Shown here in pieces: positions 1-8,798 of a DNA stretch of 64,000 nucleotides. How positions within the stretch are numbered: the first letter of the stretch is position 1; each line of letters starts with the position of its first letter. This DNA is from Dryocola sp032051265 (GTDB lineage: Bacteria; Pseudomonadota; Gammaproteobacteria; Enterobacterales; Enterobacteriaceae): contig DAMBYU010000002.1 of NCBI GenBank assembly GCA_032051265.1, forward strand, positions 310,001 to 374,000. The letters run 5' to 3'. A program made the position numbers and the translations under genes. The notes under the pieces are model-generated. The model had not been told where the DNA came from. It saw nothing but the letters and a program-made list of their open reading frames with translations, and searched no databases.

Positions 1-113
1 CGAACCAGCTTCACTGGAACATCAAGGTATTGCGCGATACCCGCGCAAACGCCCTTCAGCATCCCCTTTTCAGGGATACGCCACAATTTACGACCGGAAA
101 ATGAATTCACCAT
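1..113 (-). CDS. pspC: PspC, phage shock protein C (N-terminal part, cut by window edge)
   Basis: The first 37 or so codons of pspC are present and the rest lies beyond the window edge. The visible protein opens MVNSFSGRKLWRIPEKGML and continues into GVCAGIAQYLDVP, the conserved start of the PspC domain. PspC is an inner-membrane protein that works with PspB to pull PspA off PspF under membrane stress, and it also protects against secretin toxicity. The ATG overlaps the pspB stop by one base (TAATG), so the genes are probably translationally coupled. The identification is firm; nothing can be said about the missing C-terminus. Confidence 0.93.
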   Translation of the reverse strand, partial: MVNSFSGRKLWRIPEKGMLKGVCAGIAQYLDVPVKLV

Positions 114-340
114 TATTTATCTCTCCAGTTCGGATGCTCAGCATCGAGGATCTGCTCCAGCGCCTGAATACGGTCCCGCATGCGCTTTGCCTCGTCAGTG
201 AGCTGCGCCAGCCGCTGTTGTTCGCCCTGTGAAAGCTGGCCGCCATTTGCCGCGCGGTTGTTATAGTGCAACCACAGCCAGATGGGGGCGACAAACAACA
301 CAAAAATCGTTAACGGTATGGCCAGAAAAAGCGCGCTCAT
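113..340 (-). CDS. pspB: PspB, phage shock protein B
   Basis: This 75-residue inner-membrane protein has one N-terminal transmembrane helix (about residues 4-25, FLAIPLTIFVLFVAPIWLWL) followed by a basic, helical cytoplasmic tail (about 35-70) with a leucine-zipper-like heptad pattern. Length and sequence match enterobacterial PspB. With PspC it senses membrane stress and sequesters PspA, which frees the activator PspF. It sits 61 bases after pspA and overlaps pspC by one base, as expected for the pspABC operon. Confidence 0.96.
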   Translation of the reverse strand: MSALFLAIPLTIFVLFVAPIWLWLHYNNRAANGGQLSQGEQQRLAQLTDEAKRMRDRIQALEQILDAEHPNWRDK

Positions 341-401
341 GTGTACTCCTTACAAGTCAGACGAACTGCGGTGTGCCACGCACAACCGCAGTTGCGAAAA
401 A

Positions 402-1073
402 TTAACCGCGATCCTGGGCGTTCATTTTTGCTTTCAGCGCCGCCAGCTGCTCGCTGATTTCATCGTCGGCTTTCAGTTCGGCAAACTGCGTGTCGAGATT
501 TTTCTGTTTGCCAAAGCTGTGGCTTTCAGCTTCTGATTCCATCTGGTCGATGCGGCGTTCAAAAGATTCAAAACGCGCCATTGCTTCATCCAGCTTACCG
601 CTGTCCAGCTGACGGCGCACGTCGCGGGAAGATGAGGCGGCCTGATGGCGCAGCGTTAATGCCTGCTGGCGCGCGCGGGTTTCGCTGAGTTTGTTTTCCA
701 GCTCGCCAATTTCTTTTTTCATGCGCGCCAGGGTTTCATCGACATGCACCACTTCATCATCCAGAGTGGCGATCAGGTCGGTTAATTTCTGTTTTTCGAT
801 AAGCGCCGCACGGGCCAGATCGTCTTTATCTTTCCGCAGCGCCAGTTCCGCTTTTTCCTGCCATTCAGCCTGCTGAGCGGTTGCCTGTTCTACGCGGCGG
901 GAAAGCTGTTTCTTTTCAGCCAGCGCGCGGGCCGAGGTGGAGCGCACTTCAACGAGCGTGTCTTCCATTTCCTGAATCATCAGGCGCACCAGCTTCTGCG
1001 GATCTTCTGCTTTTTCCAGCAGCGAGTTGATGTTGGCATTCACGATGTCGGCAAAACGAGAAAAAATACCCAT
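402..1073 (-). CDS. pspA: PspA, phage shock protein A (membrane-stabilising ESCRT-III-like protein, PspF inhibitor)
   Basis: At 223 residues it matches the 222-residue E. coli protein. It begins MGIFSRFADIVNANINSLL, the amphipathic membrane-binding helix of the PspA/Vipp1/IM30 family, and the rest is almost all coiled-coil helix rich in Glu, Lys, Arg and Gln (about residues 25-190). In the resting cell PspA binds the AAA+ domain of PspF and blocks its own promoter. Under envelope stress it oligomerises on the inner membrane and limits proton leakage. It is the first gene of the operon and is divergent from pspF across a 173-bp regulatory region. Confidence 0.98.
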   Translation of the reverse strand: MGIFSRFADIVNANINSLLEKAEDPQKLVRLMIQEMEDTLVEVRSTSARALAEKKQLSRRVEQATAQQAEWQEKAELALRKDKDDLARAALIEKQKLTDLIATLDDEVVHVDETLARMKKEIGELENKLSETRARQQALTLRHQAASSSRDVRRQLDSGKLDEAMARFESFERRIDQMESEAESHSFGKQKNLDTQFAELKADDEISEQLAALKAKMNAQDRG

Positions 1074-1101
1074 AATTCAATCCTCTTTAGTCATTATTTC
1101 A

Positions 1102-1114
1102 GGTGCCTGGCACC
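1102..1114 (-). other. Perfect 6-bp inverted repeat in the pspA leader
   Basis: GGTGCC and GGCACC flank a single T, between the sigma-54 promoter and the pspA ribosome-binding site. If transcription starts about 12 bases after the -12 element, this lies very close to the 5' end of the mRNA. It could be a small hairpin or a protein site; its function is unknown. The GGCAC string resembles a sigma-54 -24 element, but no GC follows at the required 10-base spacing. Confidence 0.35.
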
Positions 1115-1130
1115 CTGCACGATAGAGATA

Positions 1131-1150
1131 ATACAATTGTCGTGCCAACT
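1131..1150 (-). promoter_or_regulatory. Sigma-54 promoter of pspABC
   Basis: On the minus strand the sequence reads TTGGCACG, four bases, then TTGTAT. This fits the sigma-54 consensus TGGCAC-N5-TTGC except for T in place of the -12 C, a deviation I recall also in the E. coli pspA promoter. The roughly 95 bp on the pspF side is AT-rich (TTAAAGAAAACATTTAAATT) and should hold the PspF enhancer sites and an IHF bend. Those positions are inferred from the family rather than read directly. Confidence 0.85.
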
Positions 1151-1246
1151 TATTATGCTGTTGATTTTAAAGAAAACATTTAAATTTGACTCTTCATCCG
1201 TCACGTTTATAGTGGTTTTATTCACTAACAGTTGGTTAATTTCATC

Positions 1247-2236
1247 ATGGCAGAACATAAAGATAACCTGATCGGCGAGGCAAACAGCTTTTTAGAAGTA
1301 CTGGAGCAGGTTTCCCGCCTTGCCCCGCTCGAAAAACCCGTGCTGGTGATTGGCGAGCGCGGAACCGGCAAAGAGCTGATTGCCAACCGCCTGCACTTTC
1401 TTTCGCGCCGTTGGCAGGGGCCGTTTATCTCGCTGAACTGCGCCGCGCTAAACGATAATCTGCTGGATTCCGAGCTTTTCGGCCATGAAGCCGGCGCCTT
1501 TACCGGCGCCCAGAAACGCCATCCGGGGCGTTTTGAACGCGCGGATGGCGGCACTTTGTTTCTTGATGAGCTGGCAACCGCACCGATGATGGTGCAGGAA
1601 AAGCTGCTGCGCGTGGTGGAGTATGGCGAACTTGAGCGCGTCGGCGGCAGCCAGCCTTTGCAGGTTAACGTGCGGCTGGTATGCGCCACCAACGCCGATT
1701 TGCCAAAGCTTGCCGAGGAGGGGAAATTCCGCGCCGACCTGCTCGACAGGCTGGCTTTTGACGTTGTCACCCTGCCGCCGCTGCGCGAACGCCAGCCCGA
1801 CATCATGCTGATGGCCGACCACTTTGCCATTCAGATGTGCCGTGAATTACAGCTTCCCCTCTTCCCCGGGTTTACCGAACAAGCACGGCAAACCTTACTG
1901 AACTACGCCTGGCCGGGGAATATTCGGGAGCTGAAAAACGTTGTGGAGCGCTCGGTTTATCGTCACGGCAACAGCGAAGAACCCGTTGATGAAGTGATCC
2001 TCGATCCCTTCGCTCGCCGGGCGATTGTCTGCGCGCCTGTTGAACCGTCGGGATTACCTGCTTTACCTGTCGATCTGCGGCAGTGGCAAAACGATCGGGA
2101 GAAACAGCTGCTGGAAACCAGCCTGAAGCAGGCTAATTATAACCAGCGCCGTGCGGCTGAATTGCTTGGCCTGACCTATCATCAGCTGCGCGCCATGATG
2201 AAAAAGCATCTTGTTCATCCAGGGAGTATGTCCTGA
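1247..2236 (+). CDS. pspF: PspF, sigma-54-dependent activator of the psp operon
   Basis: This is an AAA+ enhancer-binding protein of 329 residues with no N-terminal receiver domain, as expected for PspF. Walker A is GERGTGKE (36-43), the sigma-54-contacting loop is GAFTGA (83-88) and Walker B is GGTLFLDE (101-108). A Fis-type HTH occupies roughly 295-325 (RRAAELLGLTYHQLRAMMKK). The ATG at 1247 was chosen over the in-frame TTG at 1232 because MAEHKDNLIGEANSF matches the E. coli start. PspF activates pspA from upstream sites and is inhibited by PspA. In E. coli it represses its own sigma-70 promoter. Confidence 0.97.
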   Translation: MAEHKDNLIGEANSFLEVLEQVSRLAPLEKPVLVIGERGTGKELIANRLHFLSRRWQGPFISLNCAALNDNLLDSELFGHEAGAFTGAQKRHPGRFERADGGTLFLDELATAPMMVQEKLLRVVEYGELERVGGSQPLQVNVRLVCATNADLPKLAEEGKFRADLLDRLAFDVVTLPPLRERQPDIMLMADHFAIQMCRELQLPLFPGFTEQARQTLLNYAWPGNIRELKNVVERSVYRHGNSEEPVDEVILDPFARRAIVCAPVEPSGLPALPVDLRQWQNDREKQLLETSLKQANYNQRRAAELLGLTYHQLRAMMKKHLVHPGSMS

Positions 2237-2362
2237 AAGGTATGCTTTCCGACGCTTTTATCAGCACTCTGAGCAGAAAATTGTCACTCTTCATCACTTA
2301 TTTTGGGGAGAAGGCCAGAGTGCGATACACTTTGGCTATCACCTTTGAAAACTCAAAAACTT

Positions 2363-4003
2363 ATGCGCGGAATTATCCCCTGCCTCTTACTTAGTCTGAG
2401 TTGCCTGAGCAGCGTGGCGCAGGCAGCTACGCCCGATCGCAAGCCTGAAGACATTCGCAAGAGTGGGTTTGTTTATTGTGTTAATGGCCAGGTCAATACC
2501 TTTAACCCGCAGATGGCAAGCGGCGGTCTGACCGTGGACACGCTGGCCGCACAGCTTTATGACCGTCTGCTGGATGTCGATCCTTATACTTATCGTTTAG
2601 TGCCGGAGCTGGCGCAAAGCTGGGAGGTGCTGGATAACGGCGCCACTTACCGCTTCCACCTGCGTCCGAAGGTACAGTTCCAGTCAACCTCCTGGTTTAA
2701 GCCAACGCGGGCGATGAATGCCGATGACGTGGTGTTTAGTTTTCAACGCATTTTTAATCGCAATCACCCGTGGCACAACGTCAACGGCGGAAACTATCCC
2801 TACTTCGACAGCCTACAGTTCCCCGATTCGGTAAAAAGCGTTCGCAAACTGAATAGCCACACCGTCGAGTTCCGGCTGGAAAAACCGGACGCCTCTTTCC
2901 TGTGGCATATGGCGACCCATTACGCCTCGGTGATGTCGGCTGAATATGCCGACCAACTGGCTAAAGTCGGCCGTCAGGAATTGATAGATCGCCAGCCGGT
3001 GGGCACCGGTCCGTTCCAGTTGAGCGAATACCGGGCCGGTCAGTACGTCCGCCTGGCCCGCAATCCTGCGTACTGGCGTGGCGTTCCGCTGATGCCGCAG
3101 GTGGTGCTGGATTTAGGATCCGGCGGCACCGGACGCTTATCGAAACTGCTGACCGGCGAATGCGACGTGCTGGCTTATCCTGCCGCCAGCCAGCTGACTA
3201 TCCTGCGTGACGATCCGCGCCTGCGCCTGACCCTGCGTCCGGGAATGAACATCGCTTACCTGGCTTTTAATACCAATAAAGCGCCGTTGAATAATCCTGA
3301 TGTGCGCCATGCGCTTGCTTTAGCGATTAACAACCAGCGCCTGATGCAGTCTATTTATTACGGAACGGCAGAAACCGCCGCTTCGATTTTGCCGCGCGCG
3401 TCCTGGGCGTATGACAGCGATGCTAAAATTACCGAATACAATCCCGCAAAAGCGCGCCAGCGTCTTCAGGCGCTGGGCATCCATGATCTTGAGCTGCGTC
3501 TGTGGGTGCCAACCAGCTCCCAGGCCTGGAACCCAAGCCCGTTAAAAACCGCCGAACTGATTCAGGCCGATATGGCGCAGATTGGCGTGAAGGTGATCAT
3601 CGTGCCCGTCGAAGGCCGCTTCCAGGAGGCGCGTTTGATGGATATGAACCACGATCTGACGCTGGCCGGCTGGGCGACGGACAGTAACGATCCTGACAGC
3701 TTCTTCCGCCCAATGCTGAGCTGCGCGGCGATTGGTTCGCAAACTAACTATGCCCGCTGGTGTAATTCCCAGTTCGACAGCGTGCTGCAAAAGGCGCTCG
3801 CGTCACAACAGCTCGCCTCGCGCATCGAAGCCTATAATCAGGCGCAGGATATTCTGGCTAATGAACTCCCGGTACTGCCGCTGGCCTCTTCGCTGCGCCT
3901 GCAGGCCTATCGTTATGACATTAAAGGGCTGGTATTGAGTCCGTTTGGTAATGCGTCCTTTGCGGGCGTATTTCGAGAAGACGTAGAGGTGAAAAAACCA
4001 TGA
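2363..4003 (+). CDS. sapA: SapA, periplasmic peptide-binding protein of the Sap ABC system
   Basis: This is an SBP_bac_5 family solute-binding protein of 546 residues. The ATG at 2363 gives MRGIIPCLLLSLSCLSSVAQA, a standard signal peptide cleaved near AQA-AT; the longer upstream reading frame has no leader character. The body carries family signatures such as YDRLLDVDPYTYRLVPELAQSW. In Haemophilus and Salmonella, SapA binds antimicrobial peptides and haem and delivers them to SapBCDF for import and degradation. It is the first gene of sapABCDF, and its stop overlaps the sapB start by four bases (ATGA). Confidence 0.96.
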   Translation: MRGIIPCLLLSLSCLSSVAQAATPDRKPEDIRKSGFVYCVNGQVNTFNPQMASGGLTVDTLAAQLYDRLLDVDPYTYRLVPELAQSWEVLDNGATYRFHLRPKVQFQSTSWFKPTRAMNADDVVFSFQRIFNRNHPWHNVNGGNYPYFDSLQFPDSVKSVRKLNSHTVEFRLEKPDASFLWHMATHYASVMSAEYADQLAKVGRQELIDRQPVGTGPFQLSEYRAGQYVRLARNPAYWRGVPLMPQVVLDLGSGGTGRLSKLLTGECDVLAYPAASQLTILRDDPRLRLTLRPGMNIAYLAFNTNKAPLNNPDVRHALALAINNQRLMQSIYYGTAETAASILPRASWAYDSDAKITEYNPAKARQRLQALGIHDLELRLWVPTSSQAWNPSPLKTAELIQADMAQIGVKVIIVPVEGRFQEARLMDMNHDLTLAGWATDSNDPDSFFRPMLSCAAIGSQTNYARWCNSQFDSVLQKALASQQLASRIEAYNQAQDILANELPVLPLASSLRLQAYRYDIKGLVLSPFGNASFAGVFREDVEVKKP

Positions 4004-4965
4004 TCATCTTTACCCTGAGGCGTTTGTTGCTGCTGCTGATCACCTTACTGTTCCTCGCGATGGTCGGGTTCAGCCTGAACTACTTTACGCCGCACGCGCC
4101 TTTGCAGGGCGCGTCGTTATGGAATGCCTGGGTGTTCTGGTTTGAAAGTCTGCTGCACTGGGATTTTGGCGTTTCCAGCATCAACGGGCAGTCCATTAAC
4201 GAACAGCTGCGCAATGTCTTCCCGGCCACCATGGAGTTGTGCCTGCTGGCCTTTGGCCTGGCGCTGTTGATTGGCATTCCCGTGGGCATGCTTGCGGGGA
4301 TTACGCGTAATAGATGGCAGGACAAACTGATCGGCGCGTTAGCCCTGGTTGGTTTTTCTATCCCGGTGTTCTGGTTCGCCCTGCTCCTGACGCTCTTTTT
4401 CTCACTCACGCTTGGCTGGTTCCCTGTCTCCGGCCGTTTCGATTTGCTTTATGAGGTGAAGTCCGTCACCGGTTTTGCGCTGGTGGACGCCTGGCTTTCC
4501 GACTCGCCTTATCGGGAGGAAATGATCGTCAGCGCCGTGCGGCATATTATACTGCCGGTCATTACGCTTGCCGTGGCCCCAACGACGGAAGTCATTCGCC
4601 TGATGCGCCTTAGCACCAGCGAAGTGTTCGATCAGAACTATATCAAAGCGGCGGCCACTCGCGGTTTATCGCGCTTCACCATTCTGCATCGCCACGTGCT
4701 GCACAACGCGCTACCGCCGGTTATTCCACGCCTGGGATTGCAGTTTTCCACCATGTTGACTCTGGCGATGATCACCGAAGTGGTCTTTAGCTGGCCGGGG
4801 CTTGGGCGCTGGCTTATTAATGCTATTCGCCAGCAGGATTACGCGGCTATCTCCGCAGGCGTCATGGTCATCGGTTCGTTAGTTATTATCGTTAACGTGA
4901 TTTCCGATATTCTGGGTGCTATGGCTAACCCGCTGAAACATAAGGAATGGTATGCCTTACGATAG
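4000..4965 (+). CDS. sapB: SapB, permease subunit of the Sap ABC transporter
   Basis: This 321-residue inner-membrane permease has about six transmembrane helices and the DppB/OppB-type BPD_transp_1 fold. The cytoplasmic coupling loop is visible as AAATRGLSRFTILHRHVLHN, the EAA-type motif that contacts the ATPases. The length is identical to E. coli SapB. It overlaps sapA by 4 bases and sapC by 14. SapBCDF of E. coli has also been reported to export putrescine, so the substrate may not be limited to peptides. Confidence 0.96.
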   Translation: MIIFTLRRLLLLLITLLFLAMVGFSLNYFTPHAPLQGASLWNAWVFWFESLLHWDFGVSSINGQSINEQLRNVFPATMELCLLAFGLALLIGIPVGMLAGITRNRWQDKLIGALALVGFSIPVFWFALLLTLFFSLTLGWFPVSGRFDLLYEVKSVTGFALVDAWLSDSPYREEMIVSAVRHIILPVITLAVAPTTEVIRLMRLSTSEVFDQNYIKAAATRGLSRFTILHRHVLHNALPPVIPRLGLQFSTMLTLAMITEVVFSWPGLGRWLINAIRQQDYAAISAGVMVIGSLVIIVNVISDILGAMANPLKHKEWYALR

Positions 4966-5842
4966 CGTCTATCACGAGAAGCGGCCGCCAAGCACGCTGC
5001 GCCTGACCTGGCGAAAATTCTACGGCGATACCTCGGCAATGGTTGGCCTCTACGGCTGCGGCGCGCTGGTTTTGCTGTGCGTTTTTGGCGGCCTATTTGC
5101 TCCTTATGGCCTCGATCAGCAATTCCTTGGCTATCAGCTACTGCCGCCTTCCTGGTCCCGCTATGGCGAAGTCTCCTTCTTCCTCGGTACGGACGATTTA
5201 GGTCGCGATTTGCTGAGCCGTCTGTTAAGCGGCGCGGCTCCCACCGTTGGCGGCGCTTTTGTGGTTACGCTTGCGGCGACTATCTGTGGCGTAGTGCTCG
5301 GCGTGGTAGCTGGCGCAACGCACGGCCTGCGCTCCGCCGTACTTAACCATATCCTTGATACGTTGCTCTCTATTCCTTCGCTACTGCTGGCGATTGTGGT
5401 GGTGGCGTTTGCCGGCCCGCATCTCACGCACGCTATGTTCGCCGTCTGGCTGGCGCTGCTGCCGCGCATGGTGCGCTCGGTATACAGCGCGGTTCATGAC
5501 GAGCTGGAAAAAGAATATGTTGTTGCCGCGCGTCTCGACGGTGCCTCAACGCCCAATATTTTGTGGTTCGCCGTGATGCCAAATACCGCCGCAAGCCTGG
5601 TCACGGAAATCACCCGTGCGCTGTCGATGGCGATACTGGATATTGCCGCGCTGGGCTTTTTGGATCTCGGCGCACAGCTACCCTCTCCGGAATGGGGCGC
5701 GATGCTTGGCGACGCGCTGGAGCTGATTTATGTTGCGCCCTGGACCGTGATGCTTCCGGGTGCAGCGATTATGATTAGTGTATTGCTGGTCAATCTGCTG
5801 GGCGACGGTCTGCGCCGGGCGATTAACGCGGGGGTGCAATAA
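4952..5842 (+). CDS. sapC: SapC, permease subunit of the Sap ABC transporter
   Basis: This is the 296-residue partner permease of SapB, of the DppC/OppC type. An N-terminal segment with one membrane helix (GLYGCGALVLLCVFGGLFAP) precedes the conserved periplasmic stretch FLGTDDLGRDLLSRLLSGA, which is typical of OppC-like proteins. The coupling loop is around AARLDGASTPNILWFAVMPN. The ATG at 4952 lies inside the sapB end, and the sapC stop shares one base with the sapD start (TAATG). Confidence 0.96.
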   Translation: MPYDSVYHEKRPPSTLRLTWRKFYGDTSAMVGLYGCGALVLLCVFGGLFAPYGLDQQFLGYQLLPPSWSRYGEVSFFLGTDDLGRDLLSRLLSGAAPTVGGAFVVTLAATICGVVLGVVAGATHGLRSAVLNHILDTLLSIPSLLLAIVVVAFAGPHLTHAMFAVWLALLPRMVRSVYSAVHDELEKEYVVAARLDGASTPNILWFAVMPNTAASLVTEITRALSMAILDIAALGFLDLGAQLPSPEWGAMLGDALELIYVAPWTVMLPGAAIMISVLLVNLLGDGLRRAINAGVQ

Positions 5843-6834
5843 TGCCATTACTTGATATCCGCAATCTGACCATCGAATTTATGACCTCAGAAGGCTGGGT
5901 GAAAGCCGTTGATCGCGTCAGCATGACGCTCAGCGAAGGCGAAATTCGTGGTCTGGTGGGTGAGTCTGGTTCAGGCAAGAGCCTGATTGCCAAGGCTATC
6001 TGCGGCGTGACTAAAGACAACTGGCGGGTTAGCGCAGACCGCATGCGCTTTGATGATATCGACCTGCTACGCCTCACCGCACGCCAGCGCCGTCGCCTGG
6101 TCGGCCATAACGTGTCGATGATTTTCCAGGAGCCGCAGTCTTGTCTCGACCCGTCTGAACGGGTCGGCCGTCAGCTCACGCAAAACATTCCGGGCTGGAC
6201 TTATAAAGGCCGCTGGTGGAAACGCTTTGGCTGGCGAAAACGCCGTGCAATCGAGCTGCTTCACCGCGTGGGAATCAAAGATCATAAAGATGTGATGCGC
6301 AGCTTTTCGTATGAGCTCACCGATGGCGAATGCCAGAAAGTGATGATTGCGATTGCGCTGGCAAACCAGCCTCGCCTGCTGATTGCCGATGAACCGACGA
6401 ACGCCATGGAGCCGACGACGCAGTCGCAAATCTTCAAGCTGCTGACCCGGCTTAATCAGTACAACAACACCACGATTTTGCTTATCAGCCACGACTTGCA
6501 AATGCTTAGCAAGTGGGCGGACAGAATCAACGTGATGTACTGCGGGCAAACGGTGGAAACCGCCCCGAGCGAGGAACTTATCGCCACGCCGCACCATCCG
6601 TACACCCAGGCCTTAATTCGCGCCATCCCGGATTTCGGCAGTCCGATGCCACACAAGAGTCGACTGAATACCCTGCCGGGCGCCATTCCCCTGCTGGAAC
6701 ATCTGCCTATTGGCTGCCGCCTGGGACCACGCTGCCCTTATGCCCAGCGCAAATGTATTGAAACGCCTCGCCTTGAAGGGGCTAAATCACATTTATACGC
6801 CTGCCATTTCCCGCTGAATATGGAGAGACACTGA
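5842..6834 (+). CDS. sapD: SapD, ATPase subunit of the Sap ABC transporter
   Basis: This 330-residue DppD/OppD-like ATPase has Walker A at GESGSGKS and Walker B at LLIADEPT. The ABC signature is the non-canonical LTDGE rather than LSGGQ, a deviation also present in E. coli SapD. The C-terminal oligopeptide-transporter extension carries a cysteine cluster (CRLGPRCPYAQRKC) typical of OppD/F ATPases. In E. coli, SapD also supports Trk potassium uptake. It is coupled to sapC and sapF by one-base overlaps. Confidence 0.96.
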   Translation: MPLLDIRNLTIEFMTSEGWVKAVDRVSMTLSEGEIRGLVGESGSGKSLIAKAICGVTKDNWRVSADRMRFDDIDLLRLTARQRRRLVGHNVSMIFQEPQSCLDPSERVGRQLTQNIPGWTYKGRWWKRFGWRKRRAIELLHRVGIKDHKDVMRSFSYELTDGECQKVMIAIALANQPRLLIADEPTNAMEPTTQSQIFKLLTRLNQYNNTTILLISHDLQMLSKWADRINVMYCGQTVETAPSEELIATPHHPYTQALIRAIPDFGSPMPHKSRLNTLPGAIPLLEHLPIGCRLGPRCPYAQRKCIETPRLEGAKSHLYACHFPLNMERH

Positions 6835-7640
6835 TGGCCGAAACGTTGCTGGAAGTGCGCAATTTGAGTAAGACGTTTCGCTACCGGACGGGACTGTTTC
6901 GCCGCCAGCATGTCGAGGCCGTTAAGCCGCTGAGCTTTACCCTGCGCGAGAAGCAGACGCTGGCGATCATCGGCGAGAATGGCTCCGGGAAATCAACGCT
7001 TGCGAAAATGCTTGCCGGGATGATTGAACCCACGGGCGGCGAGCTGGTGATTGACGATCATCCGCTACGTTTTGGTGATTATTCGTACCGCAGCCAGCGC
7101 ATCCGCATGATTTTTCAAGACCCCAGCACCTCGCTCAATCCTCGCCAGCGTATTTCGCAGATTCTGGATTTTCCGCTGCGTCTGAACACCAGCCTGGAGC
7201 CGGAAGCGCGTCGAAAAAGGATTGTCGAGACGCTACGCCAGGTAGGATTATTGCCTGACCATGTCAACTACTACCCACACATGCTCGCACCAGGACAAAA
7301 GCAGCGTTTAGGGCTGGCGCGCGCGCTGATCCTGCGCCCGCAGGTCATTATCGCTGACGAAGCGCTGGCCTCGCTGGACATGTCCATGCGCTCGCAGCTA
7401 ATTAACCTGATGCTCGAACTTCAGGAGAAACAGGGCATCGCCTATATCTACGTGACGCAGCATATCGGCATGATGAAGCATATCAGCGATCAGGTGATGG
7501 TGATGCACCATGGCGAAGTGGTAGAGCGCGGCAGTACGGCGGACGTGCTGGCTTCCCCTCTCCATGAACTCACCAGGCGCCTGATTGCCAGCCACTTTGG
7601 CGAAGCTTTAACCGCAGATGCGTGGCGAAAGGATCGTTAA
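6834..7640 (+). CDS. sapF: SapF, ATPase subunit of the Sap ABC transporter
   Basis: This 268-residue second ATPase is of the OppF/DppF type. Walker A is GENGSGKST, the signature is LAPGQKQRLGLARAL (LAPGQ for LSGGQ) and Walker B is VIIADEALASLD. Both Sap ATPases therefore have altered signature motifs, as in E. coli. It is the last gene of the operon. The 180-bp gap to fabI has no clear terminator and no ycjD gene, which E. coli carries at this place. Confidence 0.96.
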   Translation: MAETLLEVRNLSKTFRYRTGLFRRQHVEAVKPLSFTLREKQTLAIIGENGSGKSTLAKMLAGMIEPTGGELVIDDHPLRFGDYSYRSQRIRMIFQDPSTSLNPRQRISQILDFPLRLNTSLEPEARRKRIVETLRQVGLLPDHVNYYPHMLAPGQKQRLGLARALILRPQVIIADEALASLDMSMRSQLINLMLELQEKQGIAYIYVTQHIGMMKHISDQVMVMHHGEVVERGSTADVLASPLHELTRRLIASHFGEALTADAWRKDR

Positions 7641-7820
7641 TACAGGCACGACCTCTGGCGACGCGATAACCACTCGGCCCCCGGCTGGAAAAATAACGTG
7701 ACACAACCAGGCGTCAGTGGGATATAATTTCAATTTAGTGTTGAATAATTGTGACTAATCGTTTGTAACATGATGATTATACAGTCATAAAATTAGCAGA
7801 AACTATAAGGATTCAAAGCT

Positions 7821-8612
7821 ATGGGTTTTCTTACCGGTAAACGCATTCTGATCACTGGCCTCGCCAGCAAACTCTCCATTGCCTACGGTATCGCTCAGGC
7901 GATGCACCGTGAAGGCGCGGAACTGGCCTTCACCTATCAGAACGACAAACTGAAAGGCCGTGTGGAAGGTTTTGCTGCCGATCTGGGTTCCAGTATCGTA
8001 CTGCCGTGCGACGTTGCAGAAGATGAAAGCATCGACGCGCTGTTTACCGAACTGGCGAAAAGCTGGCCGAAATTTGACGGTTTCGTTCACTCCATCGGTT
8101 TCGCACCGGGCGATCAGCTGGATGGCGATTATGTGAATGCCGTTACCCGTGAAGGCTTCAAAATCGCTCACGATATCAGCGCTTACAGCTTCGTTGCGAT
8201 GGCTAAAGTGTGCCGTGAAATGCTCAACCCAGGCTCTGCGCTGCTGACTCTCTCCTACCTGGGTGCAGAACGCGCTATTCCTAACTACAACGTTATGGGC
8301 CTGGCTAAAGCTTCTCTGGAAGCTAACGTGCGTTACATGGCGAACGCTATGGGTCCTGAAGGCGTGCGTGTAAACGCCATCTCCGCAGGCCCAATCCGTA
8401 CTCTGGCAGCAAGCGGCATCAAAGATTTCCGTAAAATGCTGGCACACTGCGAAGCGGTCACGCCGATTCGTCGTACCGTGACTATCGAAGATGTGGGTAA
8501 CTCCGCAGCCTTCCTGTGTTCTGATCTGTCTGCCGGCATCTCCGGTGAAGTCGTTCACGTTGACGGCGGCTTCAGCATCGCGGCAATGAACGAGCTGGAA
8601 CTGAAAGACTAA
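7821..8612 (+). CDS. fabI: FabI, enoyl-[acyl-carrier-protein] reductase (NADH)
   Basis: FabI catalyses the last reduction in each cycle of type II fatty-acid synthesis and is the triclosan target. The 263 residues are near-identical to E. coli FabI. The short-chain-dehydrogenase fold opens with MGFLTGKRILITGLASK. The active-site SYLGAERAIPNYNVMGLAK carries Tyr146, Tyr156 and Lys163 in E. coli numbering. Substitution sites linked to triclosan resistance, such as the Gly of VHSIGFAP, look wild type. The gene is probably monocistronic; a TATAAT at about 7723 is a possible -10 element. Confidence 0.98.
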   Translation: MGFLTGKRILITGLASKLSIAYGIAQAMHREGAELAFTYQNDKLKGRVEGFAADLGSSIVLPCDVAEDESIDALFTELAKSWPKFDGFVHSIGFAPGDQLDGDYVNAVTREGFKIAHDISAYSFVAMAKVCREMLNPGSALLTLSYLGAERAIPNYNVMGLAKASLEANVRYMANAMGPEGVRVNAISAGPIRTLAASGIKDFRKMLAHCEAVTPIRRTVTIEDVGNSAAFLCSDLSAGISGEVVHVDGGFSIAAMNELELKD

Positions 8613-8614
8613 TT

Positions 8615-8632
8615 CCGCCCGTTTCGGGGCGG
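8615..8632 (+). terminator. Possible fabI terminator (GC-rich hairpin, no U-run)
   Basis: CCGCCC and GGGCGG flank the loop GTTTCG, three bases after the fabI stop. No T tract follows, so intrinsic termination is doubtful; it may instead protect the 3' end. Confidence 0.35.
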
Positions 8633-8798
8633 GCGTCCGCCTGCCCCATTAACATCCTGTTTGACTCCGCCATATACCATTCCGATATTTATTATCACCG
8701 ATCATTCTTTTGTCGCCTCCCGCGCTTGCGCCAGGATAAAGCAGCGAACCAGGTCTCCCTCTTTACCGGCCTGTTAACTCTTTGACCAAGGAACGACC

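Noticed and set aside
1102..1125. Second sigma-54-like element (TGGCACCCTGCA) near pspA
   Set aside because: GG to GC spacing is six bases instead of ten, so it cannot be a functional -24/-12 pair.
7641..7820. Search for ycjD between sapF and fabI
   Set aside because: E. coli carries ycjD here, but this 180-bp gap has no coding potential; the gene is absent rather than degraded.
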